This document shows positions 31,898 to 39,416 of a DNA stretch of 41,769 nucleotides, piece by piece. Each line of letters starts with the position of its first letter. The first letter of the stretch is position 1. This DNA is from Clostridium sp. CAG:288 (lineage in GTDB: Bacteria > Bacillota_I > Bacilli_A > RFN20 > CAG-288): contig FR898178.1 of NCBI GenBank assembly GCA_000437395.1, positions 1-41,769 of the forward strand, in the 5' to 3' direction. The notes below the pieces were generated by a model that was not told where the DNA came from, made no database searches, and saw only the letters and a program-made list of their open reading frames with translations. Position numbers and translations under genes: made by a program.

Positions 31898-34800
31898 TTA
31901 TTCCATATCATCGTCATTGACATCGTCAACGGCTACTGATTCTGGTTTTTCAAAATCGAATGCATCATCATCAGCATCATCTTCATCATCAGCATATTCT
32001 TCTTCAAGACGTCTATCGTCTTCTTTAGCGTCATCTGCTGAATATTCAGTAATGTTGTGGTGAATTCTACGTTCTTCACGAACTGTTTCTGCAGAAATAG
32101 ATTGCATATCAATTTCATGCATATCGCTGTCTAATAACTTAACATCGATAGCAAGAGCTTGAAGTTCCTTGATTAAAACGCGGAATGATTCTGGCATATT
32201 TGGCTTTGGTATTGGCTTGTTCTTTAAGATAGCTTCATAGCACTTATTACGTCCAACCATATCATCTGATTTGATTGTTAAGACTTCTTGTAAGGTATGA
32301 GCAGCACCATAAGCTTCAAGTGCCCAAACTTCCATTTCACCAAATCTTTGACCACCGTTTTGTGCTTTACCACCAAGAGGTTGTTGTGTAACTAAGCTGT
32401 ATGGTCCAATTGATCTAGCATGTAATTTATCATCAACCATGTGGACGAGTTTAATCATATACATGACACCGACAGAAATACGAGAGTCGAAACGTTCACC
32501 TGTACGTCCATCGTAGAGAATTGTTTTTCCATCATCTGACATCCTAGCTTCTTTCATAAGAGCAAAGAGTTCATCATTGCTGATACCATCAAATACTGGA
32601 GTTGCAATCTTGAGGCCTAATTTTTTACAAGCCATACCAAGGTGAACTTCGAGAACTTGACCGATGTTCATACGGCTAGGAACACCTAATGGGTTAAGCA
32701 TAATATCGATTGGTGTGCCATCTGGTAAATATGGCATATCTTCTTGTGGAAGAATCTTTGAAATAACACCTTTGTTACCATGACGTCCTGACATCTTATC
32801 ACCTTCAGAAATCTTTCTCTTTTGGACGATATAGACTTTAACGGATTCATTAACATTTGGTGGTAATTCATCGCCGTTCTTTCTTGAAAATACTTTGACA
32901 TCAAGAACGATACCAGCACCACCGTGTGGGACACGGAGAGAAGAATCTTTTCCTTCTTTTGTCTTTTCATTAAAGATAGACATAAGAAGTTTTTCTTCTG
33001 GTGTAGGTTCTGTAACGCCTTTTGGTGTAACTTTACCTACGAGAATATCGCCTTCTTTAACTTCAGCACCTGGTACGATAATACCACGTGAGTCGAGATA
33101 AAGTTTAGCTTCTTCAGAAATGTTTGGAACATCTCTTGTGTACTCTTCGTCGCCAAGTTTTGTTGAACGACGATCGAGTGAATATTCTTCAATATGAATA
33201 GTGGTATAAACGTCTTCCTTAACTAATCTTTCTGACATGATGATAGCATCTTCGTAGTTGTAACCATTCCATGTCATGAATGCGATAGTAACGTTTTGTC
33301 CTAAGGCTAAGTCACCGTGATCCATAGCTGGACCATCAGCGATTATTTCATCGGTATGAATAACTTGACCTTTCTTAACGATTGGTGTTTGGTTAATACA
33401 TGTTCCTTGGTTGGCCTTAGCAAATTTCTTAAGGAAGTAAATGTGATGTTCACCATCAGATTCTGTTACTTCAATACGTTTAGAATCGACATATGTTACA
33501 ACGCCGTCTTTACGTGCGATGATAGCAGAGCCAGAGTCGTGAGCAATCTTATGTTCAAGACCTGTTCCAACAAATGGAGCGTGTGGTCTTAAAAGTGGTA
33601 AAGCTTGACGTTGCATGTTAGCACCCATAAGAGCACGGTGAGAGTCATCGTTTTCAAGGAATGGAATACATGCAGCAGCAATTGATACAATTTGTTTTGG
33701 AGAGACGTCGATGTAGTCTACATCGTTGCGATCAACCATGATTGTATCGCCGTTGTTACGAGCAACAACTCTTTCATCTAATAAAGAACCATCTTCACCG
33801 ATACGGCAGTTTGCTTGAGCGATGATGTGATTTCTTTCTTGATCAGCTGAAAGATAATCTGTTTCTTCTAAGACAACACCATTACGAACTTTACGATATG
33901 GAGTTTCTAAGAAGCCATATTTGTTAACCTTTGCATAACATGAAAGGTTGTTGATAAGACCGATGTTTTGACCTTCAGGTGTTTCAATTGGACAAATACG
34001 TCCATAGTGTGAGAAGTGAACATCACGGACCTCTGAAGAAGCACGATCACGTGATAAACCACCAGGACCTAAAGCTGATAAACGGCGCTTATTTGTCAAC
34101 TCTGCTAATGGGTTTGTTTGGTCCATGAATTGAGAGAGTTGTGATGTATTAAAGAATTCTTTAACTAAAGCGGTTAAAGGCTTAATGTTAATTAATGAAG
34201 TTGGTGTAATATTTGAAATTTCATTAATAGACATCTTGTCTCTGATTGTTCTATCCATTCTTGTCAAACCTTGACGGAATTGATTTTGGATAAGTTCACC
34301 GACACATTTAACACGTCTGTTGCCTAAATGGTCGATATCATCTGTATAGCCAATGCCTTCCATAATGTTAATAAAATATGAGAAGCAAGCTATAATATCA
34401 CTTGCAGTAACATAAGCTTCTGTCAATGTAAGATCAGTACCGATAACAGCAGCAACTTTATCCATCTTTTCATCTGTATAAACGTGAACAATATTGAACT
34501 TGTTGTGTGTATCAAGCTTTGTATTGACTGCAAATTCACTTACGTGTGCACCATCTTCAAAGAAGTGTTCGTTTTGTAATTGTTTAACATCTTCTTTTGT
34601 GAGGAATGTGCCTTTTTCAAATCTAATTTCTCCTTCAGCAGAAATTAAATCTTCAGCTAAATAGTGATCAGATAATCTGTTGTAAATTCCAAGTTTTCTA
34701 TTTAACTTGAAACGACCAGCTCTTCCTAAATCATAGTGTTTATGATCGAAGAAACGTTGTTGAATTGTACTAGCTGCGTTATTAGCAGAAGCTGGTTCAC

Positions 34801-35557
34801 CTGGACGTAATTTAGCATAAATTTCTAAAACAGCTTGAGCCATTTTAGCATTGTCATCGAGGTCTACTAATTCTGGAGACTTCTCGATTGTATTTTTGAG
34901 CATTTCGCTATTGCCAAAGAGCTCATATATATCGATATCGTGAACTAAACCTAATGCTCTGATTAATACGACAGATGAAACTTTTCTTTGTTTATCTATA
35001 CGAACAGAGAGAATATCTTTAGTATCACTTTCGAATTCTAACCAAGTACCACGAGCTGGGATAATATCAGCGCCATAAATATATTTTCCTGATTTATCCA
35101 TAGTTCTGGAAATATAGGCACCTGGAGATCTAACGATTTGAGAAACAATAACTCTTTCAGAACCATTGATAATGAAAGTACCACTTTCAGTCATCATTGG
35201 ATAGTCACCCATAAAGACAGGTGCTTCTAAAACTGTATTGTTTGTGTAATTAGTTAAACGCAATGTAACGTGCAATGGAGCACAATATGTCTTGTTTGAA
35301 CTCTTGCATTCAAAATAGTCATGCTTTGGTTGACCAAAGGATGCAGAGACATAAGAAAGCTCCAAAGATTTGTCAAAATTGTAAATAGGGAAGAAATCTC
35401 TAAAAACCTCATCAACTCCTGTAGTGCAGAACCACTTAAAAGAGTCAGTTTGAATTTCACAAAGATATGGAAGTGGTAAACTACCACTAATTTTTGAGAA
35501 ATTTACACGGTTATTAGGAAGGTATTTCCAATTCTTTCTATCAAGTATTTCACTCAT
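31898..35557 (-). CDS. rpoB: RNA polymerase beta subunit, with Asn at the rifampicin-site His526 position
   Basis: Core RNA polymerase subunit, 1219 residues. The rifampicin region reads S-Q-L-S-Q-F-M-D-Q-T-N-P-L-A-E-L-T-N-K-R; all key E. coli residues are kept (Q513, D516, S531) except His526, which is Asn (AAT at 34091-34093). Mollicutes carry Asn at this same place. Other landmarks: G-P-G-G-L-S-R-D-R, C-P-I-E-T-P-E-G-Q-N-I-G-L, G-R-H-G-N-K-G-V near 950, and G-G-K-A-Q-N-G-G-Q-R-F-G-E-M-E near the end. The C-terminal about 45 residues are mostly Asp/Glu. TGAGG precedes the ATG. Confidence 0.98.
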   Translation of the reverse strand: MSEILDRKNWKYLPNNRVNFSKISGSLPLPYLCEIQTDSFKWFCTTGVDEVFRDFFPIYNFDKSLELSYVSASFGQPKHDYFECKSSNKTYCAPLHVTLRLTNYTNNTVLEAPVFMGDYPMMTESGTFIINGSERVIVSQIVRSPGAYISRTMDKSGKYIYGADIIPARGTWLEFESDTKDILSVRIDKQRKVSSVVLIRALGLVHDIDIYELFGNSEMLKNTIEKSPELVDLDDNAKMAQAVLEIYAKLRPGEPASANNAASTIQQRFFDHKHYDLGRAGRFKLNRKLGIYNRLSDHYLAEDLISAEGEIRFEKGTFLTKEDVKQLQNEHFFEDGAHVSEFAVNTKLDTHNKFNIVHVYTDEKMDKVAAVIGTDLTLTEAYVTASDIIACFSYFINIMEGIGYTDDIDHLGNRRVKCVGELIQNQFRQGLTRMDRTIRDKMSINEISNITPTSLINIKPLTALVKEFFNTSQLSQFMDQTNPLAELTNKRRLSALGPGGLSRDRASSEVRDVHFSHYGRICPIETPEGQNIGLINNLSCYAKVNKYGFLETPYRKVRNGVVLEETDYLSADQERNHIIAQANCRIGEDGSLLDERVVARNNGDTIMVDRNDVDYIDVSPKQIVSIAAACIPFLENDDSHRALMGANMQRQALPLLRPHAPFVGTGLEHKIAHDSGSAIIARKDGVVTYVDSKRIEVTESDGEHHIYFLKKFAKANQGTCINQTPIVKKGQVIHTDEIIADGPAMDHGDLALGQNVTIAFMTWNGYNYEDAIIMSERLVKEDVYTTIHIEEYSLDRRSTKLGDEEYTRDVPNISEEAKLYLDSRGIIVPGAEVKEGDILVGKVTPKGVTEPTPEEKLLMSIFNEKTKEGKDSSLRVPHGGAGIVLDVKVFSRKNGDELPPNVNESVKVYIVQKRKISEGDKMSGRHGNKGVISKILPQEDMPYLPDGTPIDIMLNPLGVPSRMNIGQVLEVHLGMACKKLGLKIATPVFDGISNDELFALMKEARMSDDGKTILYDGRTGERFDSRISVGVMYMIKLVHMVDDKLHARSIGPYSLVTQQPLGGKAQNGGQRFGEMEVWALEAYGAAHTLQEVLTIKSDDMVGRNKCYEAILKNKPIPKPNMPESFRVLIKELQALAIDVKLLDSDMHEIDMQSISAETVREERRIHHNITEYSADDAKEDDRRLEEEYADDEDDADDDAFDFEKPESVAVDDVNDDDME

Positions 35558-35580
35558 GTGTTTTACCTCATTTATATTCT

Positions 35581-35644
35581 CGCTAATGAGTTTTGTTGTT
35601 TTAATACAATATTACTTCGGCCTTAGCATTAGCGGGCTAAGGCC
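35581..35644 (-). promoter_or_regulatory. Structured rplL-rpoB leader with loop-to-downstream complementarity
   Basis: On the minus strand GGCCTTAGC (35644-35636) and GCTAAGGCC (35627-35619) form a 9-bp stem with an 8-base loop. The loop and its edge (CGCTAATG, 35634-35627) are exactly complementary to CATTAGCG (35588-35581) just upstream of the rpoB ribosome site. The RNA could form a pseudoknot or switch between two folds. No T-run follows, so it is not a simple terminator. Confidence 0.5.
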
Positions 35645-35694
35645 AAAATAATAAGCTTTTTTCAACTAAAATAAAGTAGTCTTATAAAGCGTGA

Positions 35695-35720
35695 AAACCC
35701 GCTTGAAAACAAGTGGGTTT
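35695..35720 (-). terminator. Hairpin after rplL, weak terminator or attenuator
   Basis: AACCCGCTTG-AAAA-CAAGTGGGTT (plus sense) folds as a 10-bp stem; on the transcribed minus strand one pair becomes an A/C mismatch. It is followed by GTTTTCAC, a poor T-run. It lies about 29 bases after the rplL stop, where partial termination between ribosomal protein and polymerase genes is common. Confidence 0.4.
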
Positions 35721-35748
35721 ATAAAATCTGATCTTGAAAGAAGAAAAT

Positions 35749-36123
35749 TTACTTAATTTCAACTTCAGCGCCAGCGTCAACAAGAGTTTTCTTGTATTGT
35801 TCAGCTTCGCTTGGGCTGATCTTTTCTTTGACGACGCTTGGAGCGGCATCAACGAGTTTCTTAGCATCCATAAGGCCTAAACCTGTGATGGATTGGATTG
35901 CCTTAATGACAGCAACTTTAGCTGTTCCGAAGGACTTTAATGTGAGCGTAACTTCACTTGGGCCTTCTGCAGCAGCTTCATCAGAAGCAGCTGGAGCAGC
36001 AGCTGTAGCGACAGCGGCTGTGACACCGAATTCTTCTTCGATAGCCTTAACGAGGTCGAAGACTTCAACAATTGACATCTCTTTTAAAGAGTCGATGATC
36101 TCTTGATTTGTTAACTTAGCCAT
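35749..36123 (-). CDS. rplL: 50S ribosomal protein L7/L12
   Basis: Flexible stalk protein that recruits translation factors, 124 residues. The N-terminal dimer domain (M-A-K-L-T-N-Q-E-I-I-D-S-L-K-E-M) is followed by an Ala-rich hinge (about 35-52) and the C-terminal factor-binding domain with A-K-V-A-V-I-K-A-I near 68 and G-L-G-L-M-D-A-K-K-L-V. AGGAGG precedes the ATG. Confidence 0.98.
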   Translation of the reverse strand: MAKLTNQEIIDSLKEMSIVEVFDLVKAIEEEFGVTAAVATAAAPAASDEAAAEGPSEVTLTLKSFGTAKVAVIKAIQSITGLGLMDAKKLVDAAPSVVKEKISPSEAEQYKKTLVDAGAEVEIK

Positions 36124-36150
36124 TTTATATATCCTCCTATTATTAATTGA

Positions 36151-36639
36151 TTATTGTCTGGCTTCTGCAACAGCCTTAACTGTAGCAGCGAATCTTTGTA
36201 CTGGAGCTTCGAGAACTGAAAGAAGCATAGCAATAACATCTTCTTTTGAACCGAGTGCACCAAGGGTTTGGATCTTAGCTGTATCGCAGAATGTTCCGTC
36301 GATAATTGCGCCTTTAATAACTAATGCTTTGTTCTTCTTAGCAAATTTGTTAAGAATTGGTAAAGCGGCGGTTGGATCGGCGGCTGTGATAAGAGCGTTT
36401 GGTCCTTTGAGTAAGGAATCAAGAGCGTTGAAACCATCTGCATCAATAGCTCTCTTCATGAGAGTATTTTTGTGAACTTGCATAGTAGCACCGACACTCT
36501 TTAAGCCTTTACGCAATACGTTGAGTTCAGAAACTTTAAGTCCTTGATAAGAAACGACAACTGCGCACTTACTTCCGACTAATGTTTGATTAACTTCATC
36601 AACAACTGCTTTCTTAGCTTCTAAGATTTTTTCGTTCAT
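36151..36639 (-). CDS. rplJ: 50S ribosomal protein L10
   Basis: Base of the L7/L12 stalk, 162 residues. It starts MNEKILEAKKAVVDEVNQ, contains the rRNA-binding Y-Q-G-L-K-V-S-E-L-N-V-L-R segment, and ends with the C-terminal helix that anchors L7/L12 dimers. The ATG at 36639 is chosen because AAGGAGG lies just before it; the open frame upstream to 36684 runs into the leader RNA and has no ribosome site. Preceded by an L10-leader structure. Confidence 0.97.
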   Translation of the reverse strand: MNEKILEAKKAVVDEVNQTLVGSKCAVVVSYQGLKVSELNVLRKGLKSVGATMQVHKNTLMKRAIDADGFNALDSLLKGPNALITAADPTAALPILNKFAKKNKALVIKGAIIDGTFCDTAKIQTLGALGSKEDVIAMLLSVLEAPVQRFAATVKAVAEARQ

Positions 36640-36685
36640 TTTCACACCTCCTTTTAGAAATGAATATGGCAACAATATATCCACA

Positions 36686-36800
36686 CTCTCTCATCGAGAG
36701 AGATAAAATATGTGATTTTCGTACTCACACCTCGGCAACATGATTAAGGGATCTTCCCCGTTGCGGTCTATGGTATATTGAAAGCACCTAACTTAGAAAT
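36686..36800 (-). promoter_or_regulatory. L10 leader (autoregulatory RNA for rplJ-rplL)
   Basis: The 184-base gap between rplA and rplJ carries features of the Firmicutes L10 leader: CCATAGACCGCAACGGGG, then CCCTTAATCATGTTGCC and GAGGTGTGAG on the minus strand, forming a multibranch binding site for the L10-(L12)4 complex. TGTGA...TCACA (36711-36729) forms an internal hairpin. A separate strong hairpin CTCTCTC-GAT-GAGAGAG (36686-36702) lies between it and the rplJ ribosome site; without a T-run it may be a processing site or an anti-structure. Confidence 0.75.
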
Positions 36801-36823
36801 GCATCTAGTTAATTTTTATTAAC

Positions 36824-37498
36824 TTAGAGTGCGATTTTAACGCTTGGACCCATAACTGAATGGATGACAGCGTTTTTAATGTAAACACCCTTAACGGATG
36901 CTGGACGAATTCTGAGAACTGTGTCAATGACAGCCTTGAGGTTGTCAACGATAACATCATCAGCAAAGGAAGCTTTTGCGACAGAGAGGTGCATATTTCC
37001 TTCCTTATCAGCACGGTATTCAATTTTACCAGCTTTAATTTCTTTAATAGCTGATGTAATATCTGGTGAGACAGTACCAGCCTTTGGGTTTGGCATTAAG
37101 CCTTTTGGACCAAGAATACGACCCATACGGCCAAGTTCGCCCATCATGTCTGGGGTAGCAACGATGACATCAAAGTCAAACCAGTTTTCGGATTGAATCT
37201 TTTGAAGCATTTCTTTGCCACCGACATAATCAGCACCAGCTGCGGTTGCTTCTTCAGTCTTGTTTGTAATAGCAAGGATTTTCTTTGTTTTACCATTGCT
37301 ATGTGGAAGAACGATTGTTCCTCTTAATTGTTGGTCAGCTTGTTTGGTATCGATATTGAGATTGAAGGAAATATCGATTGTTCCATCAAACTTTGTTGTA
37401 GCTGTCTTTTTGACTAAAGCTACGGCTTCAGTAAGGCTATATGCCTTGCCCTTTTCAATAAGAGCTAATGAAGCTGCATACTTTTTACTTTGTTTCAT
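36824..37498 (-). CDS. rplA: 50S ribosomal protein L1
   Basis: Forms the L1 stalk that moves deacylated tRNA out of the E site, and in many bacteria represses its own operon by binding the mRNA leader. The 224-residue protein has the conserved K-F-D-G-T-I-D-I-S-F-N-L segment, G-R-I-L-G-P-K-G-L-M-P-N-P-K near 130, and a G-K-I-E-Y-R-A-D-K stretch. AGGAGATC precedes the ATG, 15 bases after rplK. Confidence 0.97.
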   Translation of the reverse strand: MKQSKKYAASLALIEKGKAYSLTEAVALVKKTATTKFDGTIDISFNLNIDTKQADQQLRGTIVLPHSNGKTKKILAITNKTEEATAAGADYVGGKEMLQKIQSENWFDFDVIVATPDMMGELGRMGRILGPKGLMPNPKAGTVSPDITSAIKEIKAGKIEYRADKEGNMHLSVAKASFADDVIVDNLKAVIDTVLRIRPASVKGVYIKNAVIHSVMGPSVKIAL

Positions 37499-37513
37499 TT
37501 ATCCGATCTCCTA

Positions 37514-37933
37514 TTATTCGTCAATGACGATTCCCATAGATTTAGCGGTTCCTCTAACACAGTTGAGAGCTGCTTCTAAAGAATCAACATTGAGGTCTGG
37601 CATTTTGTACTCAGCGATTTTCTTTGCTTCGTCGAGACTAATGTGACCAGCTACTGGATCCTTAACGTTTCCAATACCTTTTTCACAACCAGCAGCCTTC
37701 TTAAGTAAGAATGTAACTGGTGATGTTTTGAGGACGAGATCGAATGTCTTGTCTTCGTAAATTGTTAAAAAGCAAGGGACTAATTCACCTTTGCGATCTG
37801 CGGTCTTTGCATTGAATTCCATACAGAATTTAGCGCCAATTCCATAAGGTCCAAGTTTTTGACCAAGTTTTGCTGGGCTAGCTTCGCCGCCCATGGCCAT
37901 GATTTTCATGGTTCTTGTGATTTTCTTAGCCAC
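37514..37933 (-). CDS. rplK: 50S ribosomal protein L11 (GTG start)
   Basis: Binds 23S rRNA at the GTPase-associated centre and is needed for RelA activation. The 139-residue protein has Q-K-L-G-P-Y-G-I-G-A-K-F-C, the F-L-L-K-K-A-A-G segment, and C-terminal C-V-R-G-T-A-K-S-M-G-I. The start is GTG at 37933, placed by AGGAGGTGTCAC upstream. That GTG lies inside a CGTGG sequence that can pair with an upstream CCACG (see leader). First gene of the ribosomal-polymerase operon. Confidence 0.97.
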   Translation of the reverse strand: MAKKITRTMKIMAMGGEASPAKLGQKLGPYGIGAKFCMEFNAKTADRKGELVPCFLTIYEDKTFDLVLKTSPVTFLLKKAAGCEKGIGNVKDPVAGHISLDEAKKIAEYKMPDLNVDSLEAALNCVRGTAKSMGIVIDE

Positions 37934-37990
37934 GTGACACCTCCTATAATTTTGTCCGTGCGTGGTACATGAGTAATCAACTCTTCCACG
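37930..37990 (-). promoter_or_regulatory. rplK leader with two mutually exclusive pairings, candidate L1 autoregulation site
   Basis: On the minus strand three segments occur: CGTGG (37990-37986), CCACG (37965-37961) and CGTGG (37934-37930). The middle one can pair with the first, giving a stem with an inner GAGT/ACTC helix and an asymmetric internal loop, or with the third, which contains the GTG start and closes over the AGGAGG site. Helix-internal loop-helix is the general layout of L1 mRNA operators. The upstream leader also has GGCA-CATTA-TGCC followed by CTTTTTT (about 38019-38035). Confidence 0.5.
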
Positions 37991-38042
37991 TCTTTTTTCT
38001 TAAACACACCCAAAAAAGGGCATAATGTGCCTAAGCTAATAA

Positions 38043-38071
38043 ATTTTATAATATTTTGAATATAAAATCAA
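38043..38071 (-). promoter_or_regulatory. Promoter of the rplK operon
   Basis: On the minus strand TTGATT (38066-38071) and TAAAAT (38043-38048) are 17 bases apart, just beyond the nusG terminator. An alternative -10, TATAAA, would leave 15 bases. Confidence 0.55.
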
Positions 38072-38091
38072 TACTATTTTCGTTTTTATGC

Positions 38092-38117
38092 AAAATAAAA
38101 ACCTGCATTAAGCAGGC
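38092..38117 (-). terminator. Terminator of rpmG-secE-nusG
   Basis: CCTGC (38116-38112 on minus) and GCAGG (38106-38102) form the stem with a five-base loop, followed by TTTTTATTTTG on the minus strand. It is a few bases beyond the nusG stop. Confidence 0.82.
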
Positions 38118-38124
38118 AATTATT

Positions 38125-38679
38125 TTATATCTTTTCAATTTCTGAGAACTTAACTATAATTGGAGTAGTTCTACCGAAGAATATAATTGAAATTGTAACT
38201 TCAGAGTTTTCTGTATCGACAATATCAATTTTACCTTCAGATCCTTCAAATGTTCCAGAGAGAACTCTAACAACATCTCCAACTTCGTAATCTGAATACA
38301 TATCAGCATCTTCGATATTCATTCTCTTGAGAACTGGTTCTATTTCTTCTCTTGGAATTGGGAATGGTTTTGTACCACCACCAGAAGATCCAACGAAACC
38401 TGTAACACCTGGAGTATTACGAACCATAAACCAAGCATCATCTGTCATAATCATTTCAATAAAGACATAGCCTGGATACAAGTTCTTTGTTTTTACTCTA
38501 TTTGTTGGTTTACCATCTTTGTTTAAAACTGGTTCTGTATATTCTGCAACAACAATACGGAAAACGTAATCTTGAAGCATCATAGAATCACGTCTTTTTT
38601 CGAGATAATCAGCTACATTTCTTTCGTGTCCACTATAAGTGTTAACGACATACCATTGCTTATCGCCTAAATTTTCCAT
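38125..38679 (-). CDS. nusG: Transcription elongation/termination factor NusG
   Basis: Binds the RNA polymerase clamp and affects pausing and termination. The 184-residue protein has the NGN domain with W-Y-V-V-N-T-Y-S-G-H-E near residue 8, L-Y-P-G-Y-V-F-I-E-M near 67, and V-R-N-T-P-G-V-T-G-F-V-G near 85, then a KOW domain with G-D-V-V-R-V-L-S-G-T-F-E-G near 132. It starts 2 bases after secE ends and has its own downstream terminator. Confidence 0.97.
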   Translation of the reverse strand: MENLGDKQWYVVNTYSGHERNVADYLEKRRDSMMLQDYVFRIVVAEYTEPVLNKDGKPTNRVKTKNLYPGYVFIEMIMTDDAWFMVRNTPGVTGFVGSSGGGTKPFPIPREEIEPVLKRMNIEDADMYSDYEVGDVVRVLSGTFEGSEGKIDIVDTENSEVTISIIFFGRTTPIIVKFSEIEKI

Positions 38680-38681
38680 AA

Positions 38682-38936
38682 TTAAAACCCTCTCTTAAAG
38701 AAATTAACAATTAATGCTGCTGCAGAAGATGTTGAATCTGAAGATCCACCACCAATATTTTCAAAGCCCTTTATGACATAAAGAGTTACAAAATCTAACA
38801 ACAAAATAACTAAAGCAGATAAAATTGTTACACTCATAACAACAGCAACAGAGCTCCAGAAGTCTTTCTTCTTTGGCCAACGAACACGGTGTGCTTCTTC
38901 AGCAACACCTCTAAAATAACTTTTAATTTTTCTCAT
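38682..38936 (-). CDS. secE: Preprotein translocase subunit SecE
   Basis: Small clamp of the SecYEG channel, 84 residues, with one transmembrane helix (VAVVMSVTILSALVILLLDF, about 30-49). The amphipathic region before it contains the family signature E-E-A-H-R-V-R-W-P-K-K-K. The C-terminal part after the helix is unusually Gly/Ser-rich (GGGSSDSTSS). TGAGG overlapping the rpmG stop codon gives its ribosome site. Confidence 0.94.
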   Translation of the reverse strand: MRKIKSYFRGVAEEAHRVRWPKKKDFWSSVAVVMSVTILSALVILLLDFVTLYVIKGFENIGGGSSDSTSSAAALIVNFFKRGF

Positions 38937-38943
38937 AGTAACC

Positions 38944-39093
38944 TCACTTGGTCTCTTTGTGAATAGTATGCTTATTGCAACGTGGGCAATATTTTTTCAC
39001 TTCTACTCTTTCGGATTTGTCTTCCTTTTTCTTTGTAACGGTATAGTTTCTGGAGAGACATTCTGTGCATACCAATATAACTTTTTCTCTCAT
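38944..39093 (-). CDS. rpmG: 50S ribosomal protein L33
   Basis: A 49-residue zinc-type L33. Translation from ATG at 39093 starts MREKVILVCTECLSRNYT and has the two C-x-x-C pairs (C9/C12 and Y-C-P-R-C near 36-39) that bind zinc, ending HTIHKETK and a TGA stop. rpmG-secE-nusG is a standard gene order. The SD region is AAGGCGG. The TGA stop supports the standard code. This frame is easy to miss because of its length. Confidence 0.95.
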   Translation of the reverse strand: MREKVILVCTECLSRNYTVTKKKEDKSERVEVKKYCPRCNKHTIHKETK

Positions 39094-39114
39094 GTTCAAT
39101 CACCGCCTTTTGTA

Positions 39115-39143
39115 AATATAATCTATTTTAGAAATAGTTTCAA
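39115..39143 (-). promoter_or_regulatory. Promoter of rpmG-secE-nusG
   Basis: TTGAAA (39138-39143) and TATATT (39115-39120) on the minus strand, 17 bases apart, followed by a short leader of about 20 bases. The spacer contains a 6-bp inverted repeat CTATTT-TAG-AAATAG (39123-39137). Confidence 0.6.
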
Positions 39144-39203
39144 TAGAATAAGTCTTTATGAAAGAAAATAAAGCAAAAAATATTCATTAAAATAATTTCT
39201 TTT

Positions 39204-39236
39204 TTAAAAAAAGTTCTAGGGATTAGCCCTAGAACC
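39204..39236 (-). terminator. Terminator after tRNA-Lys
   Basis: GTTCTAGGG (39213-39221), loop ATTAG, CCCTAGAAC (39227-39235). TTTTTTT follows on the minus strand, and a T-run also follows on plus, so it can act both ways. Confidence 0.92.
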
Positions 39237-39250
39237 GTTTTTTTTGAAGA

Positions 39251-39326
<76 letters not shown>

Positions 39327-39333
39327 ATCAGCA

Positions 39334-39389
39334 TTGCAAATCTTTTGATTTTGCTTATTAAGAATACTCTATATAAAAAAGATTTGCAA
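39334..39389. repeat. Perfect 13-bp inverted repeat spanning the tRNA-Lys promoter
   Basis: TTGCAAATCTTTT at 39334-39346 and AAAAGATTTGCAA at 39377-39389 are exact inverted copies, with centres about 43 bp apart. The right arm contains the -35 hexamer, the left arm lies in the transcribed leader. It may be a regulatory operator or a leftover of a mobile sequence. Confidence 0.75.
39361..39389 (-). promoter_or_regulatory. Promoter of tRNA-Lys
   Basis: TTGCAA (39384-39389) and TATTCT (39361-39366) on the minus strand, 17 bases apart, 34 bases before the tRNA 5' end. The -35 hexamer lies in one arm of the 13-bp inverted repeat. Confidence 0.6.
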
Positions 39390-39416
39390 GTACTAATTTA
39401 AAAAAAACAAAAAATT

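Noticed and set aside
38944..39093. TGA read as Trp (Mollicutes code 4)
   Set aside because: TGA ends rpmG at the normal L33 length and ends prfA in an ATGA overlap with prmC, and Trp codons inspected are TGG. The standard code applies.
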